64,000 bases of DNA, from contig CAWHJN010000002.1 of assembly GCA_963829705.1 (NCBI GenBank), positions 62,001-126,000 on the forward strand, given 5' to 3'. Shown in pieces: positions 33,530 through 42,728 of this stretch. The DNA is from CAWHJN01 sp963829705. Lineage in GTDB: Bacteria > Bacteroidota > Rhodothermia > Rhodothermales > BA12. A model generated the notes under the pieces. The model was not told the origin of the DNA and did not search any database. It was given only the letters and a program-made list of their open reading frames with translations. A program made the position numbers and the translations under genes. Each line of letters opens with the position of its first letter. Positions within the stretch are counted from its first letter, which is position 1.

Positions 33530-36337
33530 CTACCGGACGATGTTGATGCCGCCGCCCCGAGGCGAGCCCCCTTTCGTGAGCGAGTACACCAGCTTGAGCA
33601 TCGCGTAGCGGCCCAGCGAGTTGATGCGCTCTTCCTGGATGTAGGTGTTCGTGTTGGTGTAGTTGACGCCCACGTTCTGGTCGAGCAGGTCGAGCGCGAC
33701 GAGTTGCACCTGGAGCTTGTCGTTCATGAACGTCTTCGACAGTTCGGCTTCCCACAGCGGCACGTCCTGCCCGCCACCGCCGAAGACGTCGTTGGCGTAG
33801 AGGGCGTAGTCGAGCTTGGTGGCCAGGCGCCAGCCGCCCTTCGGCGTCCACGCCAGTTCGCCGTAGAACGAGCGGTTGACGTAGCTCTGGTTCAGCCGCT
33901 CGTTGAGCGAGTACGCCACGTCATTGAACGTGTAGCGCGTGCCCACCCGCGCGTCGAACCGCTCTTTCTCGCGGTTTTCCAGTTGCACGTCCAACGTGCT
34001 GCGGAGCAGGCGCGAGCGGTTGGCGTCGCCGTTGATGAACTCCACGCCCCGGTCGAGAACGGTGTTGTTGGACAGGTTGACCTTCACGCCCAGCTTCCGG
34101 ATGGGCGTGCCGAAGGAGGTGTTGCCCGACACCGTCCAGTCGCCGCCGGTGTTGATGGGCGTCACGGTCTGCCGGAACTGCGCGTCGATGGTGCGCGCCC
34201 GCGAGATCTTGCTCGACGTATAGGTGGCGTTGAGAAAGACGAAGAAGTTGGTGAACGTGAACTGGTCGAACAGCATGAAGCCACCCCCGACGCGGTGCGA
34301 ATACTCGGGCCGCAGGCCGGGATTGCCGACGTAGACGTTGAGCGGGTCGCTGTTGTCCACGACGGGCTGGAGGTCGCGGATCGACGGCTCGCGCGTGGAG
34401 GCACGGTAGCGGGCGTTGAGGTTCTTGCCCTGCCCGAGGTCGAGGCGCAGCGACGCCGACGGCAGCGCGTGGACGTAGCTCCGATCCACCGGGGCACCCG
34501 CCCCCACGACGGCCCCGTCCAGCGTCGATTGCTGCACGTTGAGTCCCGCGCTGAACGAGCGCGTGTCGCTGTTGCTGCGGAAGGTGAAGCCGCCGAGCAG
34601 GTAGCGGTACGTGCGCTCGAAGGCCGAGGAGAGCGAATCGGCACGCACGAGCGCCCCGCCGTCGCGGTCGAACACGTTGCGGTCCTGGTCTTCCTGCACG
34701 GCGCGGTGCTCGGCGGCGAACTGCAGGAAACGCTTGCTGCCCAGCGGCTCGGTGTACGTCAGCTTCTGGCGGTGCGTGAACGTGTTCGTCCGCTGCTCCT
34801 GAAGCTGCGCGATCTCCTCGGTGGTGAGCAGGTTGCCGTTGCCGAAAAAGCGGTTCGTCGCGTCCAGCGTGCCGTCGAGGTCGGCGTCGTCGAGGCTGGC
34901 CTGCGCGTCGGCGACGATGCTGCGGCCCTTACCCACGCGCAGGCGGTACGTCAGCCGGGCGTCGCCGGTGAGGCCCGTCCGGGCCGACGTGTACCGCGTG
35001 TCGCTGTTGTTTTCGAGGCCGCCACTCGCGTTGCTCGTCTCGCGCGCGCTGACGTTGGTGAGGTCTGCCGTGTTGGCGCGCAGGTTGGTCCGCAGCCGCA
35101 CGTCGTGCCCCTCGCCCAGCGTGTGCTTGAGGTCCGCGCTGAGCCGGTGCCCCATCGTGCGGCTCGACTGGTCGGCGTTCTGCCGCGCCAGCGACGAGAC
35201 GGTTTCGCCGAAGAGCTGCTGCTGGAAAACGCGCCGCTCCTGCTCGTTGTCGAGGTAGTTGACGAAGTAGTTGCTGCGGAGCTCGGTCTTGCTCGTGAAC
35301 TCGTGGTTGAAGTTGACGCCGCCCGAGAGCGTCGTCGAGTAGCCGTCGCTGAGCGAGTTGCCGAGCGGGACGTCGATGGCTGTGAACTCCTCGCCGTCGT
35401 CGCCGCTGAACGTCAACATGCCGCCCATAAAGCTGATGTAATCGCCGAAATCGAAGCCCTGCCGGTTGATGTTGTTGACGTTGCCGATGACCGAGAGCTG
35501 CGTGCCGGTGCTGAAGCGGCTCAGGTTGAGCTTGCTGTCGTACCGCGCCTCGCTGCCGGGCCCCGTCGCCCCACCCAGCCCGCCGGTGACGTTGCCGAAG
35601 TAGCCGTTCTTGCGGTCTTCCTTCAGCGTCAGGTTGATCGTCTTGGCTTCCTCGCCGTCATCGACGCCGGTGAACTCCGCCGTGTCCGACTTCTTGTCGA
35701 ACACCTGCACCTTGTCGATGGCGTCGGCGGGAAGGTTCTTGGTGGCGATCTTGGGGTCGTTGCCGAAGAACTCCTTGCCATCGACGAGGACTTTCTGGAC
35801 CGTCTCGCCCTGCGCCTTCACCGTGCCGTCGCGCTCGACTTCCATGCCGGGCAGGCGTTTGAGAAGGTCCTCGACGGTCGCGTTGGCGGGCGTACCGAAG
35901 GCAGCGGCGTTGTATTCGAGCGTGTCCTCCTTGACCACCATCGGGATGCGCTCGGCGTTGATGACGAGTTCGTCGAGCCCTTCCACGGTCGCGTTGAGCG
36001 TGATCTGGCCCACGTCGAGGTCGGCGGTTTCGACGGTGATGGGCGCGGAATACGGCGCAAAGCCGATGAAGGTGACCTGGAGCAGGTACGCCCCCGGTGC
36101 TACCCGCCGCAGCCGGAACGCGCCGTCGTCGCGCGAGACGCCGAAGCTGACGAGCGCCGAGTCGGCGGCCTGCACCACCACGACGGTCGCCCCGCCCAGC
36201 CCTGCGCCCGTGGAATCGACGACGGTGCCGGTCACCTCCACCTTCTCCTGCGCTGCGCTCGGGAGCGCGAGGGCGAGGCCCACGCCTCCGGCAAACACGA
36301 AGGCAAGCAAACAGCGGAACAGCGGGTGAGCGGTCAT
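33530..36337 (-). CDS. TonB-dependent receptor-like outer-membrane barrel
   Basis: 935 residues from ATG 36337, where the signal peptide starts (LFRCLLAFVFAGGVGLALAL...SAAQ). Residues ~30-115 form a carboxypeptidase-regulatory-like beta-sandwich (VEVTGTVVDSTGAGLGGATV, then FRLRRVAPGAYLLQVTFIGF). A plug domain follows (VEDLLKRLPGMEVERDGTVK, VLVDGKEFFGNDPKIATKNL) and then an outer-membrane beta-barrel (OMP_b-brl_3 type). These SusC-distant proteins occur beside GLPGLI proteins, as here. The substrate is unknown. No FecR-type regulator is present. Confidence 0.9.
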   Translation of the reverse strand: MTAHPLFRCLLAFVFAGGVGLALALPSAAQEKVEVTGTVVDSTGAGLGGATVVVVQAADSALVSFGVSRDDGAFRLRRVAPGAYLLQVTFIGFAPYSAPITVETADLDVGQITLNATVEGLDELVINAERIPMVVKEDTLEYNAAAFGTPANATVEDLLKRLPGMEVERDGTVKAQGETVQKVLVDGKEFFGNDPKIATKNLPADAIDKVQVFDKKSDTAEFTGVDDGEEAKTINLTLKEDRKNGYFGNVTGGLGGATGPGSEARYDSKLNLSRFSTGTQLSVIGNVNNINRQGFDFGDYISFMGGMLTFSGDDGEEFTAIDVPLGNSLSDGYSTTLSGGVNFNHEFTSKTELRSNYFVNYLDNEQERRVFQQQLFGETVSSLARQNADQSSRTMGHRLSADLKHTLGEGHDVRLRTNLRANTADLTNVSARETSNASGGLENNSDTRYTSARTGLTGDARLTYRLRVGKGRSIVADAQASLDDADLDGTLDATNRFFGNGNLLTTEEIAQLQEQRTNTFTHRQKLTYTEPLGSKRFLQFAAEHRAVQEDQDRNVFDRDGGALVRADSLSSAFERTYRYLLGGFTFRSNSDTRSFSAGLNVQQSTLDGAVVGAGAPVDRSYVHALPSASLRLDLGQGKNLNARYRASTREPSIRDLQPVVDNSDPLNVYVGNPGLRPEYSHRVGGGFMLFDQFTFTNFFVFLNATYTSSKISRARTIDAQFRQTVTPINTGGDWTVSGNTSFGTPIRKLGVKVNLSNNTVLDRGVEFINGDANRSRLLRSTLDVQLENREKERFDARVGTRYTFNDVAYSLNERLNQSYVNRSFYGELAWTPKGGWRLATKLDYALYANDVFGGGGQDVPLWEAELSKTFMNDKLQVQLVALDLLDQNVGVNYTNTNTYIQEERINSLGRYAMLKLVYSLTKGGSPRGGGINIVR

Positions 36338-36537
36338 CGGCGTCGGGTGAGGCGATGGGGGTGAGCGAGAAAAGGATCGGCGTTGCGCCGCTGTTGTCAA
36401 ACCGTCCCCTCACGGGGGCTCCCTGTCCTGCGGGATGGAGAGTGCCGCTGAAAGGGGTTGTGGCGGGACACCTTCTGCCTCTTCGAGGCACCTCCCTCGC
36501 GGGAGGCGTTTCTCGGGCAACAGCTTGACTTCAGAAA
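36338..36537. repeat. palindrome-rich spacer between GLPGLI and receptor genes
   Basis: 200 bp with several GC hairpins, such as CCTCCCTCGCGGGAGG near 36490, CCTCTTCGAGG near 36478 and CCCTCACGGGGGCTCCC near 36409. The style resembles the REP-like palindromic units common in GC-rich genomes. The receptor promoter must also lie here if it is not transcribed from the GLPGLI gene. Confidence 0.4.
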
Positions 36538-37266
36538 CTACTCCTGCCGGAAAATCATCATGCCGCCGCGCCGGTTGGCGCCCATCTCCTTCATTTTCTC
36601 GGCGACGATCTCGTCGAACTCCGCGCGCGTCACGTCGCGGCCCTTGTCGGGCGGGGCGATGGCGTCGGCGGCGAGCGGATCGAGCGAGATGCTTTTGGCC
36701 ACGTAGCTCCGCCTGCCGTCGTCCTCGGTGAGCACGAGGATGAGGCCGGGCAGGCCGTGGTACTGCGCCGGGCCGACAGACGCCGGGATCTGCGGCGTGA
36801 ACCACGCCTCGACGGCCACGGTGTCGCGCATCGCGGTGGCTTTCTGGCACAGGTAGCCCAGGAATTCACTCTGCTCGCCGGTGAGTTTCCACGCCAGGGT
36901 GGCGGGCGTGCCTTTGATGAGGAACGTGCGCCCCATGAAGTCGCGCTTCTCGATGGTCACGTCGTCGTCCGCATTCGTGTAAAGCGCATCGTCTGCGTCG
37001 CGCCCGCCGAAGCGGATCTGCACTCTATCGTCGCCCGCGCTCTCGTCCTCCTCGGTTTTAGGAGCGGCCTTCATCAGCGACGCCGCCTCGTTGAAGAGCA
37101 GCAGCTTGTTGTTCGTCTGCATCGTCGGGAAGCGGTCGCGCATGTGCTCCATCTCCGGCGGCAGCTTGATGTCGAGTTTGATCGTCTCTTCGTAGACGAC
37201 GGTGCCTTCCTGCGCCGTGGCGATGAGCGGAAGGAGACACAGCAGCAGGGCCGCGAGGAGTTTCAT
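36538..37266 (-). CDS. GLPGLI-family protein
   Basis: 242 residues with a signal peptide (LLAALLLCLLPLIATAQ). The name motif occurs in the segment PAQYHGLPGLILVLTEDDG (TIGR01200 family of Bacteroidota). EGTVVYEETIKLDI at the mature N terminus and FLGYLCQKATA (with a single Cys) are also typical. Function is not known; members are often next to TonB-type barrels and porins, as here, with this gene upstream and in the same direction. Confidence 0.9.
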   Translation of the reverse strand: MKLLAALLLCLLPLIATAQEGTVVYEETIKLDIKLPPEMEHMRDRFPTMQTNNKLLLFNEAASLMKAAPKTEEDESAGDDRVQIRFGGRDADDALYTNADDDVTIEKRDFMGRTFLIKGTPATLAWKLTGEQSEFLGYLCQKATAMRDTVAVEAWFTPQIPASVGPAQYHGLPGLILVLTEDDGRRSYVAKSISLDPLAADAIAPPDKGRDVTRAEFDEIVAEKMKEMGANRRGGMMIFRQE

Positions 37267-37708
37267 GGCGTCGGGTGAGGAGGAGAAAAGCCGCAGGGAT
37301 CAGAGCACGCCAACGAGGGCGTGCAGATGGTTATTGCAGACGAACCGGACAAAGGGTACTTCGCAACGCGCCATCATCCAATCCAGTATCTGTATGTTTT
37401 TGCATCGTTTGCGCGACAAACGCGGGACGAGCAGTTGAGAAAATTTCAATGCATCGATACGCTATCACTCGATGGCGCATGAGTAAGCAGGTTCACGGTT
37501 GACGCGCCGCAGTTCGAGCACTCGATGTCGATTACGGCGTCGCTCGAAATCGACAGCGTGCCCCTATTTCGCCGGGCCCCGTAACGCGCAGGCAAGCATC
37601 TGCAACGCTCAGGACAGCGATTCTACGAGGCGGGCGGTATTCTGGTGACGGTGCGCTCCGCACCCCCTCTCCCCCGCGCCGTGCCCTCCTGGATCCTCGC
37701 CGTAGACG
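37267..37708. other. divergent intergenic region
   Basis: 442 bp between the GLPGLI gene and the secreted dockerin-like gene. Part of it (about 37370-37460) is clearly more AT-rich than its surroundings, including a TGTATGTTTTTGCATCG run, and may hold promoters. Open frames here give no recognisable protein. Confidence 0.4.
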
Positions 37709-39211
37709 ATGACTCCGACCCCTCTCCCTTCGTTTTATCCTCCTCTTTTGAACTGGCTTTTCGCCCCTGTCGCGAGGCACACCTCTGGTTCGCGACTCCT
37801 GCCGCGCCGCCGCGTACGAGGGGCCTTCCTCCTCGCGGTGCTCCTCATCGCGGGCGAAGCACGTGCCCAGGCTCCCGCGTGGACGGTGGACGCGTCGGCG
37901 TTTTCGCGTTCGATGAGCATCGTCGGCACGACGGATGCGACGCCTGACGCGCAGGATCGCGTGGCGGCTTTTGTCGGGGGTGAGGTGCGCGGCGTGGCCG
38001 AGCCGCAACTCGTCGCAGGCCAGTGGCGCTTTTTCCTGACGCTCTACAGCCGCACCAGCGGCGAGACGCTCGCCTTCCGCTACTACGACGCGCGACGCGG
38101 CGAGGTTGTCGACCTCACCGAGACGCTCGCCTTCGCGGCCAACAGCCAGATCGGCTCGGTGCAAGCGCCCTTCCGGTGGCACGCCCGTCAGGTGACAGCT
38201 TTTTGCACCCCCGGCACCCCAGCATGGACGGTGGACGCGTCGGCGTTTTCGCGTTCGATGAGCATCGTCGGCACCACGGATGCGACGCCTGACGCGCAGG
38301 ATCGCGTGGCGGCTTTTGTCGGGGGTGAGGTGCGCGGCGTGGCCGAGCCGCAACTCGTCGCAGGCCAGTGGCGCTTTTTCCTGACGCTCTACAGCCGCAC
38401 CAGCGGCGAGACGCTCGCCTTCCGCTACTACGACGCGCGACGCGGCGAGGTTGTCGGCCTCACCGAAGCGCTTGTCTTCGACACCAACACACGCGTCGGC
38501 TCGGTCTCGGAGCCCTTCGCGTGGCGTGTGCTGACGTGCGGTGGCGGCATCACCCTCAGCGCCCGAGCGCTTCTGGAGGGCTTCTTTGATGGCACCGGGC
38601 TGCGTAGCACGCGCTCCCCCGTGCTGCCCGAAACCGACCCCTACGGCCTCGACACGTCCGTCGGCCCCGGCTTTTTCACGACAGATCCGGCGGGGCAGCA
38701 GGTCGCCGACTGGGTGCTCGTCGAGTTGCGTACGGGCGACCCCGCCGTGCCGCCGATGAGCGTCGTGGCCACGTCTGCCGCGCTGCTCTCGTCAGACGGA
38801 CGCATCGTCGGCCTCGATGGAGCGAGCCCCACCCGCTTCGACGTGCCGCCGGGCTTTTACTACCTCGTCGTGCGCCCCCGCAACCACGTGCCGGTACTCA
38901 GCGCCGCCCCCGCCGACTGCACCTCTGGCACGTGCGCCTACGACTTCACCGCGAGCGCCGCGATGGCTTACGGAGCCAACGCGCAGGCAGACCTCTCGCG
39001 CACCGGCGCCGGCCCGTTCGCACTCCGCGCCGGCGACGCCGACGGCGACGACGACGCCGACACCGACGACTTTCTCGACTGGCTCTCCGCCTTTGGACAG
39101 GCCAACGCCTACCTGCGCGCCGACCTCGACGGCGACGCCGACGTGGACACGGACGACTTCCTCCTTTGGAGCCGCGCCTTTGGAAGCGTGACGCTCGTAC
39201 CCGCTCTCTGA
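37709..39211 (+). CDS. secreted protein with duplicated module and dockerin-like calcium loops
   Basis: 500 residues. The start is uncertain: a hydrophobic export segment (GAFLLAVLLIAGEARAQ) only begins at about residue 37. Two ~115-residue copies of one module follow (WTVDASAFSRSMSIVGTT, then DRVAAFVGGEVRGVAEPQLV, and YSRTSGETLAFRYYDARRGE), then a unique region and a C-terminal tail. In the tail, ADGDDDADTDDFLDWLSAFG and DLDGDADVDTDDFLLWSRAF form two EF-hand-like calcium loops, as in dockerins. The next gene encodes a cohesin-like protein. Probably exported to the cell surface; function unknown. Confidence 0.8.
   Translation: MTPTPLPSFYPPLLNWLFAPVARHTSGSRLLPRRRVRGAFLLAVLLIAGEARAQAPAWTVDASAFSRSMSIVGTTDATPDAQDRVAAFVGGEVRGVAEPQLVAGQWRFFLTLYSRTSGETLAFRYYDARRGEVVDLTETLAFAANSQIGSVQAPFRWHARQVTAFCTPGTPAWTVDASAFSRSMSIVGTTDATPDAQDRVAAFVGGEVRGVAEPQLVAGQWRFFLTLYSRTSGETLAFRYYDARRGEVVGLTEALVFDTNTRVGSVSEPFAWRVLTCGGGITLSARALLEGFFDGTGLRSTRSPVLPETDPYGLDTSVGPGFFTTDPAGQQVADWVLVELRTGDPAVPPMSVVATSAALLSSDGRIVGLDGASPTRFDVPPGFYYLVVRPRNHVPVLSAAPADCTSGTCAYDFTASAAMAYGANAQADLSRTGAGPFALRAGDADGDDDADTDDFLDWLSAFGQANAYLRADLDGDADVDTDDFLLWSRAFGSVTLVPAL
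37880..38111 (+). repeat. 232-bp in-frame direct repeat, copy 1
   Basis: Matches 38225-38456 with a single mismatch seen by eye (GGCACGACGG here, GGCACCACGG in copy 2). The spacing of 345 bp is exactly 115 codons, so the duplication preserves the frame and doubles a protein module. Confidence 0.9.
38225..38456 (+). repeat. 232-bp in-frame direct repeat, copy 2
   Basis: Second copy of the module repeat. Downstream of 38456 the two copies differ at many positions although their proteins stay similar. The near-identity is therefore confined to this block, as expected for gene conversion or partial recent duplication. Confidence 0.9.
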
Positions 39212-39224
39212 CACCCTGCTACCC

Positions 39225-40331
39225 ATGAAAACGCCAGTACTGCTCGTCCTCGCGCTGCTGTGCACGCGCCCGCTCACCGCGCAAAGCTGCGCCGACAACG
39301 CCCCCGCCGCGCGCGACGTGACGGCGCGCTTCACCGACGCCACGCTCAGTGAGGATGCCGAGACGAGTCAACGCCTGCTCTCGCTCAAGCTCTCGATCAG
39401 CCCCGCACTCGACTTCCGCCTCGGCGGGCTGAGCCTGTTTTTCACCTACAACGACGACGCGCTCGACTTCCGGCGCGTGGTCTTCTCGGACTTCACCACC
39501 GGGAACGCCTGCTACGCGACGCTCGACAACAACCGCGACGAGAGCGATGGCGGACAGACGGCGATCGGGCTCGTCATCAACCCGTTCACGTGCGCGCCCA
39601 CCTCGGGCACCGACGGCACGCGGCTGGAGCCCGAAGGCGGCCCGGTCGTCATCGCGACGGTCGAGTACGCCGTCGTCGATGCGTCGGCGGAAGCGGCGTT
39701 CATCTTCACCAACACCGTCTCGAACGACGACACGGGGCAGTCGTGCCGCACCGTCGGCGAACCGTTCGTGGCGCAGGCGCTGCCCGTCGAACTCGTCTCG
39801 TTCACCGCGCACGCCGATGGTGCAGGCGTAGCGCTCGCGTGGACGACGGCGTCGGAGACCAACAGCGCCTTCTTCGCCGTCGAAGAGCGCGACGCCGAGG
39901 CGTGGCGGGAAACGGTGCGCGTGACAGGCGCGGGCACGACGCTGGAGGCACAGCACTACACGGCCACCGTAGCAGGTCTCGCGCCGGGCCGCCACGTCTT
40001 CCGCCTGCGCCAGGTGGACTTCGACGGCACGGCCACGCTCAGCGCCGAGGTCGAAGTCGAGATCGCGCCCGTCGAGGCGACGCTGTCGGTGTGGCCGACA
40101 CCGGCCAGCGGCTCCACGCGCGTGCGCTTCGCGCTGCCGGTGGCAGGGCACGCGCGCGTGGAGGTCTTCGACGCGCTCGGGCGCGCGGTGGCCCGCCTCT
40201 TCGACGGTGCCTTCGCAGCGGGCGCGCACGAAGGCACGCTCGAAACGAGCGCGCTGGCACCGGGCCTCTACGTGTGCCGCCTCACCACCGACAGTGGCAC
40301 GATGCACCGCACCCTTACCGTCGCACGCTGA
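39225..40331 (+). CDS. secreted cohesin-like protein with T9SS sorting domain
   Basis: 368 residues with a signal peptide (TPVLLVLALLCTRPLTAQ). Residues ~30-185 resemble a cohesin beta-sandwich (SLKLSISPALDFRLGGLSLF, FTYNDDALDFRRVVF and GGPVVIATVEYAVVDASAEA). LPVELVSFTAHADGAGVALA starts a second domain that usually precedes the sorting signal in Bacteroidota. The last ~80 residues (VWPTPASGSTRVRFALPVAG, then LAPGLYVCRL) are a type A type-IX sorting domain. It starts 13 bp after the dockerin-like gene, likely as an operon. Confidence 0.82.
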   Translation: MKTPVLLVLALLCTRPLTAQSCADNAPAARDVTARFTDATLSEDAETSQRLLSLKLSISPALDFRLGGLSLFFTYNDDALDFRRVVFSDFTTGNACYATLDNNRDESDGGQTAIGLVINPFTCAPTSGTDGTRLEPEGGPVVIATVEYAVVDASAEAAFIFTNTVSNDDTGQSCRTVGEPFVAQALPVELVSFTAHADGAGVALAWTTASETNSAFFAVEERDAEAWRETVRVTGAGTTLEAQHYTATVAGLAPGRHVFRLRQVDFDGTATLSAEVEVEIAPVEATLSVWPTPASGSTRVRFALPVAGHARVEVFDALGRAVARLFDGAFAAGAHEGTLETSALAPGLYVCRLTTDSGTMHRTLTVAR

Positions 40332-40440
40332 ACACCGTCGCGCGCTGCGGCGGCGAGGAGGAAGGAGAGGTGAGCCGAAAAGGGAAATTGGATGTTGGCG
40401 AGAGCGTGTCGTTCTTTCCACCCTCCAACCTCTACGCTCC

Positions 40441-40896
40441 ATGACCCTCCACCTCCGCCACACCGACGGGGCCTTCGGCTTCGAGGCCGCCAATGCGCGC
40501 GGCAACACCGTTTCCATCGACACCTCCACCGAACAGGGCGGGCAGGGCGCGGGCCTGAGCCCGATGGAACTGCTGGCGACGGCCGTGGGCGCGTGCAGCG
40601 GCATGGACGTGGCCGACATCCTCCGAAAATCGCGGCAGCGCGTCGAGACGTTCGAGATGGACGTTGAGGGCACGCGGCCTGTCGAGGGTGCCCCGCGTCC
40701 CTTCACGGCGCTCCACGTTACGTACCGCTTCACCGGCGACGTCGCCCCACAGCACGCCCGCCGCGCCGTCGATCTCGGCCTCCGGAAGTACTGCTCCGTC
40801 GCCGAAAGCCTCGACCCGTCCATCGTCCTCACCACCTCCATCGTCGTCAACGGCGAGACCATCCACGACGAACGCGCCCATGCCGCCACGTCCTGA
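40441..40896 (+). CDS. OsmC-family peroxiredoxin-like protein
   Basis: 151 residues. GLSPMELLATAVGACSGMDV carries the first catalytic cysteine and LRKYCSVAESLDPSIVLTTS the second, as in OsmC/YhfA hydroperoxide reductases. It would reduce organic peroxides in the cytoplasm with dithiol partners. Its end overlaps the next gene by 17 bp, implying coupled expression with the sulfhydrylase. Confidence 0.92.
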   Translation: MTLHLRHTDGAFGFEAANARGNTVSIDTSTEQGGQGAGLSPMELLATAVGACSGMDVADILRKSRQRVETFEMDVEGTRPVEGAPRPFTALHVTYRFTGDVAPQHARRAVDLGLRKYCSVAESLDPSIVLTTSIVVNGETIHDERAHAATS

Positions 40897-42049
40897 AGGA
40901 GACACCACGCGCACCATCCGCACGCAGACGCCCGCCTCGGGCCATCGCGAGCACGCGACGAGCCTCTACCTCACCTCGTCGTTCACCTTCGACGATGCCG
41001 AACACGCGCGGGCGCTGTTCGCTGGTGAAGCCGAAGGGTCGATCTACTCGCGCTACGCCAACCCCAACACCGACGAGTTCGTGGCCCGCATGTGCGTGCT
41101 CGAAGACGCCGAGGCGGGCGTGGCCGTGGCCTCTGGCATGAGCGCCATCTTCACCACCTTCGCCGGACTGCTCTCGGCGGGCGACGAGATCCTGTCGTCG
41201 CGCTCCGTCTTCGGCTCGACGCACCAGGTGCTCACGCAGATCCTGCCGCGCTGGGGCATCACGTGCCAGTACGCGACGCTCACCGACACGGCATCGTGGG
41301 AAGCGGGCGTGACCGACAGGACGAAGCTCGTCTACGTCGAGACGCCCTCCAACCCCGCGCTCGACCTGGTAGACCTGGAGTGGCTGGGGGATTTCTGCCG
41401 GTCGCGCGGGCTGCTGCTCGTCGTGGACAACATCTTCGCCACGCCCGTTTTGCAGAAACCGATGCACTACGGAGCCGACCTCGTCGTGCATTCGGCCACC
41501 AAATACATCGACGGGCAGGGGCGCGGCATCGGCGGGGTGATCGTGGGCAGGAGCGAACCCGTCGAGACGCTCAAAGGCTTTGCCCGCCACAGCGGCCCGG
41601 CGCTCTCGCCTTTCAACGCGTGGATGTTCAGCAAGAGCCTGGAGACGCTGGCGATCCGCATGGAGCGCCACTCGGCGTCGGCGCTGCGCCTGGCCGAGCA
41701 CCTCGAAACGCTGGATGCCGTCGCGTGGGTGCGGTACCCGCACCTGCCCTCGCACCCGCAGTACGCGCTGGCGCGGCGGCAGATGAAAGCAGGCGGTGGC
41801 ATCGTGACGTTCGAGGTCGCGGGTGGCCTGGAGGCCGGGCGGCGTTTTCTGGACGGCCTCCAGATGCTCTCGAAAACCGCCAACCTCGGCGACAGCCGCT
41901 CCATCGCCACGCACCCGGCCAGCACCACACACAGCAAACTGAGCGACGACGAGCGCCGCGCCGTCGGCATCACGCCCGGCCTCGTCCGCATCTCCGTCGG
42001 GCTCGAAGACCCCGACGACATCGTGGCCGACGTGGCGCAGGCGCTGTAG
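40880..42049 (+). CDS. Cys/Met-metabolism PLP enzyme, O-succinylhomoserine sulfhydrylase-like
   Basis: 389 residues from ATG 40880. Typical motifs of the MetZ/MetB/MegL group: YSRYANPNTDEF, EDAEAGVAVASGMSAIFTTF, LVYVETPSNPALDLVDLEWL, the PLP lysine in VVHSATKYIDGQGR and the C-terminal SIATHPASTTHSKLSDDERR. These enzymes make homocysteine or cystathionine or cleave methionine; this sequence looks closest to O-succinylhomoserine sulfhydrylase, but a lyase cannot be excluded. Confidence 0.9.
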   Translation: MPPRPEGDTTRTIRTQTPASGHREHATSLYLTSSFTFDDAEHARALFAGEAEGSIYSRYANPNTDEFVARMCVLEDAEAGVAVASGMSAIFTTFAGLLSAGDEILSSRSVFGSTHQVLTQILPRWGITCQYATLTDTASWEAGVTDRTKLVYVETPSNPALDLVDLEWLGDFCRSRGLLLVVDNIFATPVLQKPMHYGADLVVHSATKYIDGQGRGIGGVIVGRSEPVETLKGFARHSGPALSPFNAWMFSKSLETLAIRMERHSASALRLAEHLETLDAVAWVRYPHLPSHPQYALARRQMKAGGGIVTFEVAGGLEAGRRFLDGLQMLSKTANLGDSRSIATHPASTTHSKLSDDERRAVGITPGLVRISVGLEDPDDIVADVAQAL

Positions 42050-42161
42050 GTGAAAGGCACAGGGGGTGAAAGGAATCAGCCTTTCGCTGCCTCTTCACCA
42101 GCGGGCCTGTTTCTTTCGCGGCGTTCGGGCGTGTAGAGCGTTTTGCTCTTTCTCCACCCGC

Positions 42162-42728
42162 ATGACCGAACGCACCACCCCGGAAAGCCGCACGCCCAAG
42201 CCCGTCGCCGCCTCGCGCTGCGTGATGAACGAGATCGTCCTCCCCAACGACACCAACGGGCTGGGCAACCTCATGGGCGGACGCCTGCTCCACATGATGG
42301 ACGTCTGCGGGGCCATCTCGGCGCAGCGCCACGCCGAGCAGGTGTGCGTGACGGCGTCGGTGGACTCGGTCGAGTTTCACAGCCCGATTTACATGGGCGA
42401 GGTCGTCGTGCTCGAAGGGCAGGTCAACCGCGCCTTCCGCACGTCGATGGAGATCGAGATCAACGTGTGGGCCGAGAACCCGCGCGCCCGCACGAAGCGC
42501 AAGTGCAACCGCGCCTTCTACACCTTCGTGGCCGTGGACGACAAGGGCCGCCCCATCGAGGTGCCGCCAGCGCGCGCCGACGGCGACGACGAGCAGGCCC
42601 GCTACGAAGGCGCCACGCGCCGCCGCGAACTGCGCCTGCTGATGGCGGGCCGCATCAAACTCCAGGACGCCACCCACATCCGCGACCTCGTGATGGGAGC
42701 CGTCGAGGACGAAACCCCTGCCGCATAA
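42162..42728 (+). CDS. acyl-CoA thioesterase (hotdog fold)
   Basis: 188 residues from ATG 42162. VLPNDTNGLGNLMGGRLLHM with MDVCGAISAQRHA is the catalytic N/D-containing hotdog segment of YciA/cytosolic acyl-CoA thioesterases, and VDSVEFHSPIYMGEVVVLEG follows. It hydrolyses acyl-CoA to free acid and CoA in the cytoplasm. The final ~25 residues are a charged extension. Its stop overlaps the next ATG (TAATG). Confidence 0.9.
   Translation: MTERTTPESRTPKPVAASRCVMNEIVLPNDTNGLGNLMGGRLLHMMDVCGAISAQRHAEQVCVTASVDSVEFHSPIYMGEVVVLEGQVNRAFRTSMEIEINVWAENPRARTKRKCNRAFYTFVAVDDKGRPIEVPPARADGDDEQARYEGATRRRELRLLMAGRIKLQDATHIRDLVMGAVEDETPAA

Noticed and set aside
33704..36364. 886-codon plus-strand frame opposite the receptor gene
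   Set aside because: It is a low-complexity, Val/Arg/Glu-rich antisense frame; the receptor on the minus strand has signal peptide, plug and barrel motifs.
37280..37460. Remnant of a REP-associated transposase in the intergenic region
   Set aside because: A minus-strand stretch loosely recalls the end of such proteins, but no conserved HUH or catalytic Tyr motif is visible.
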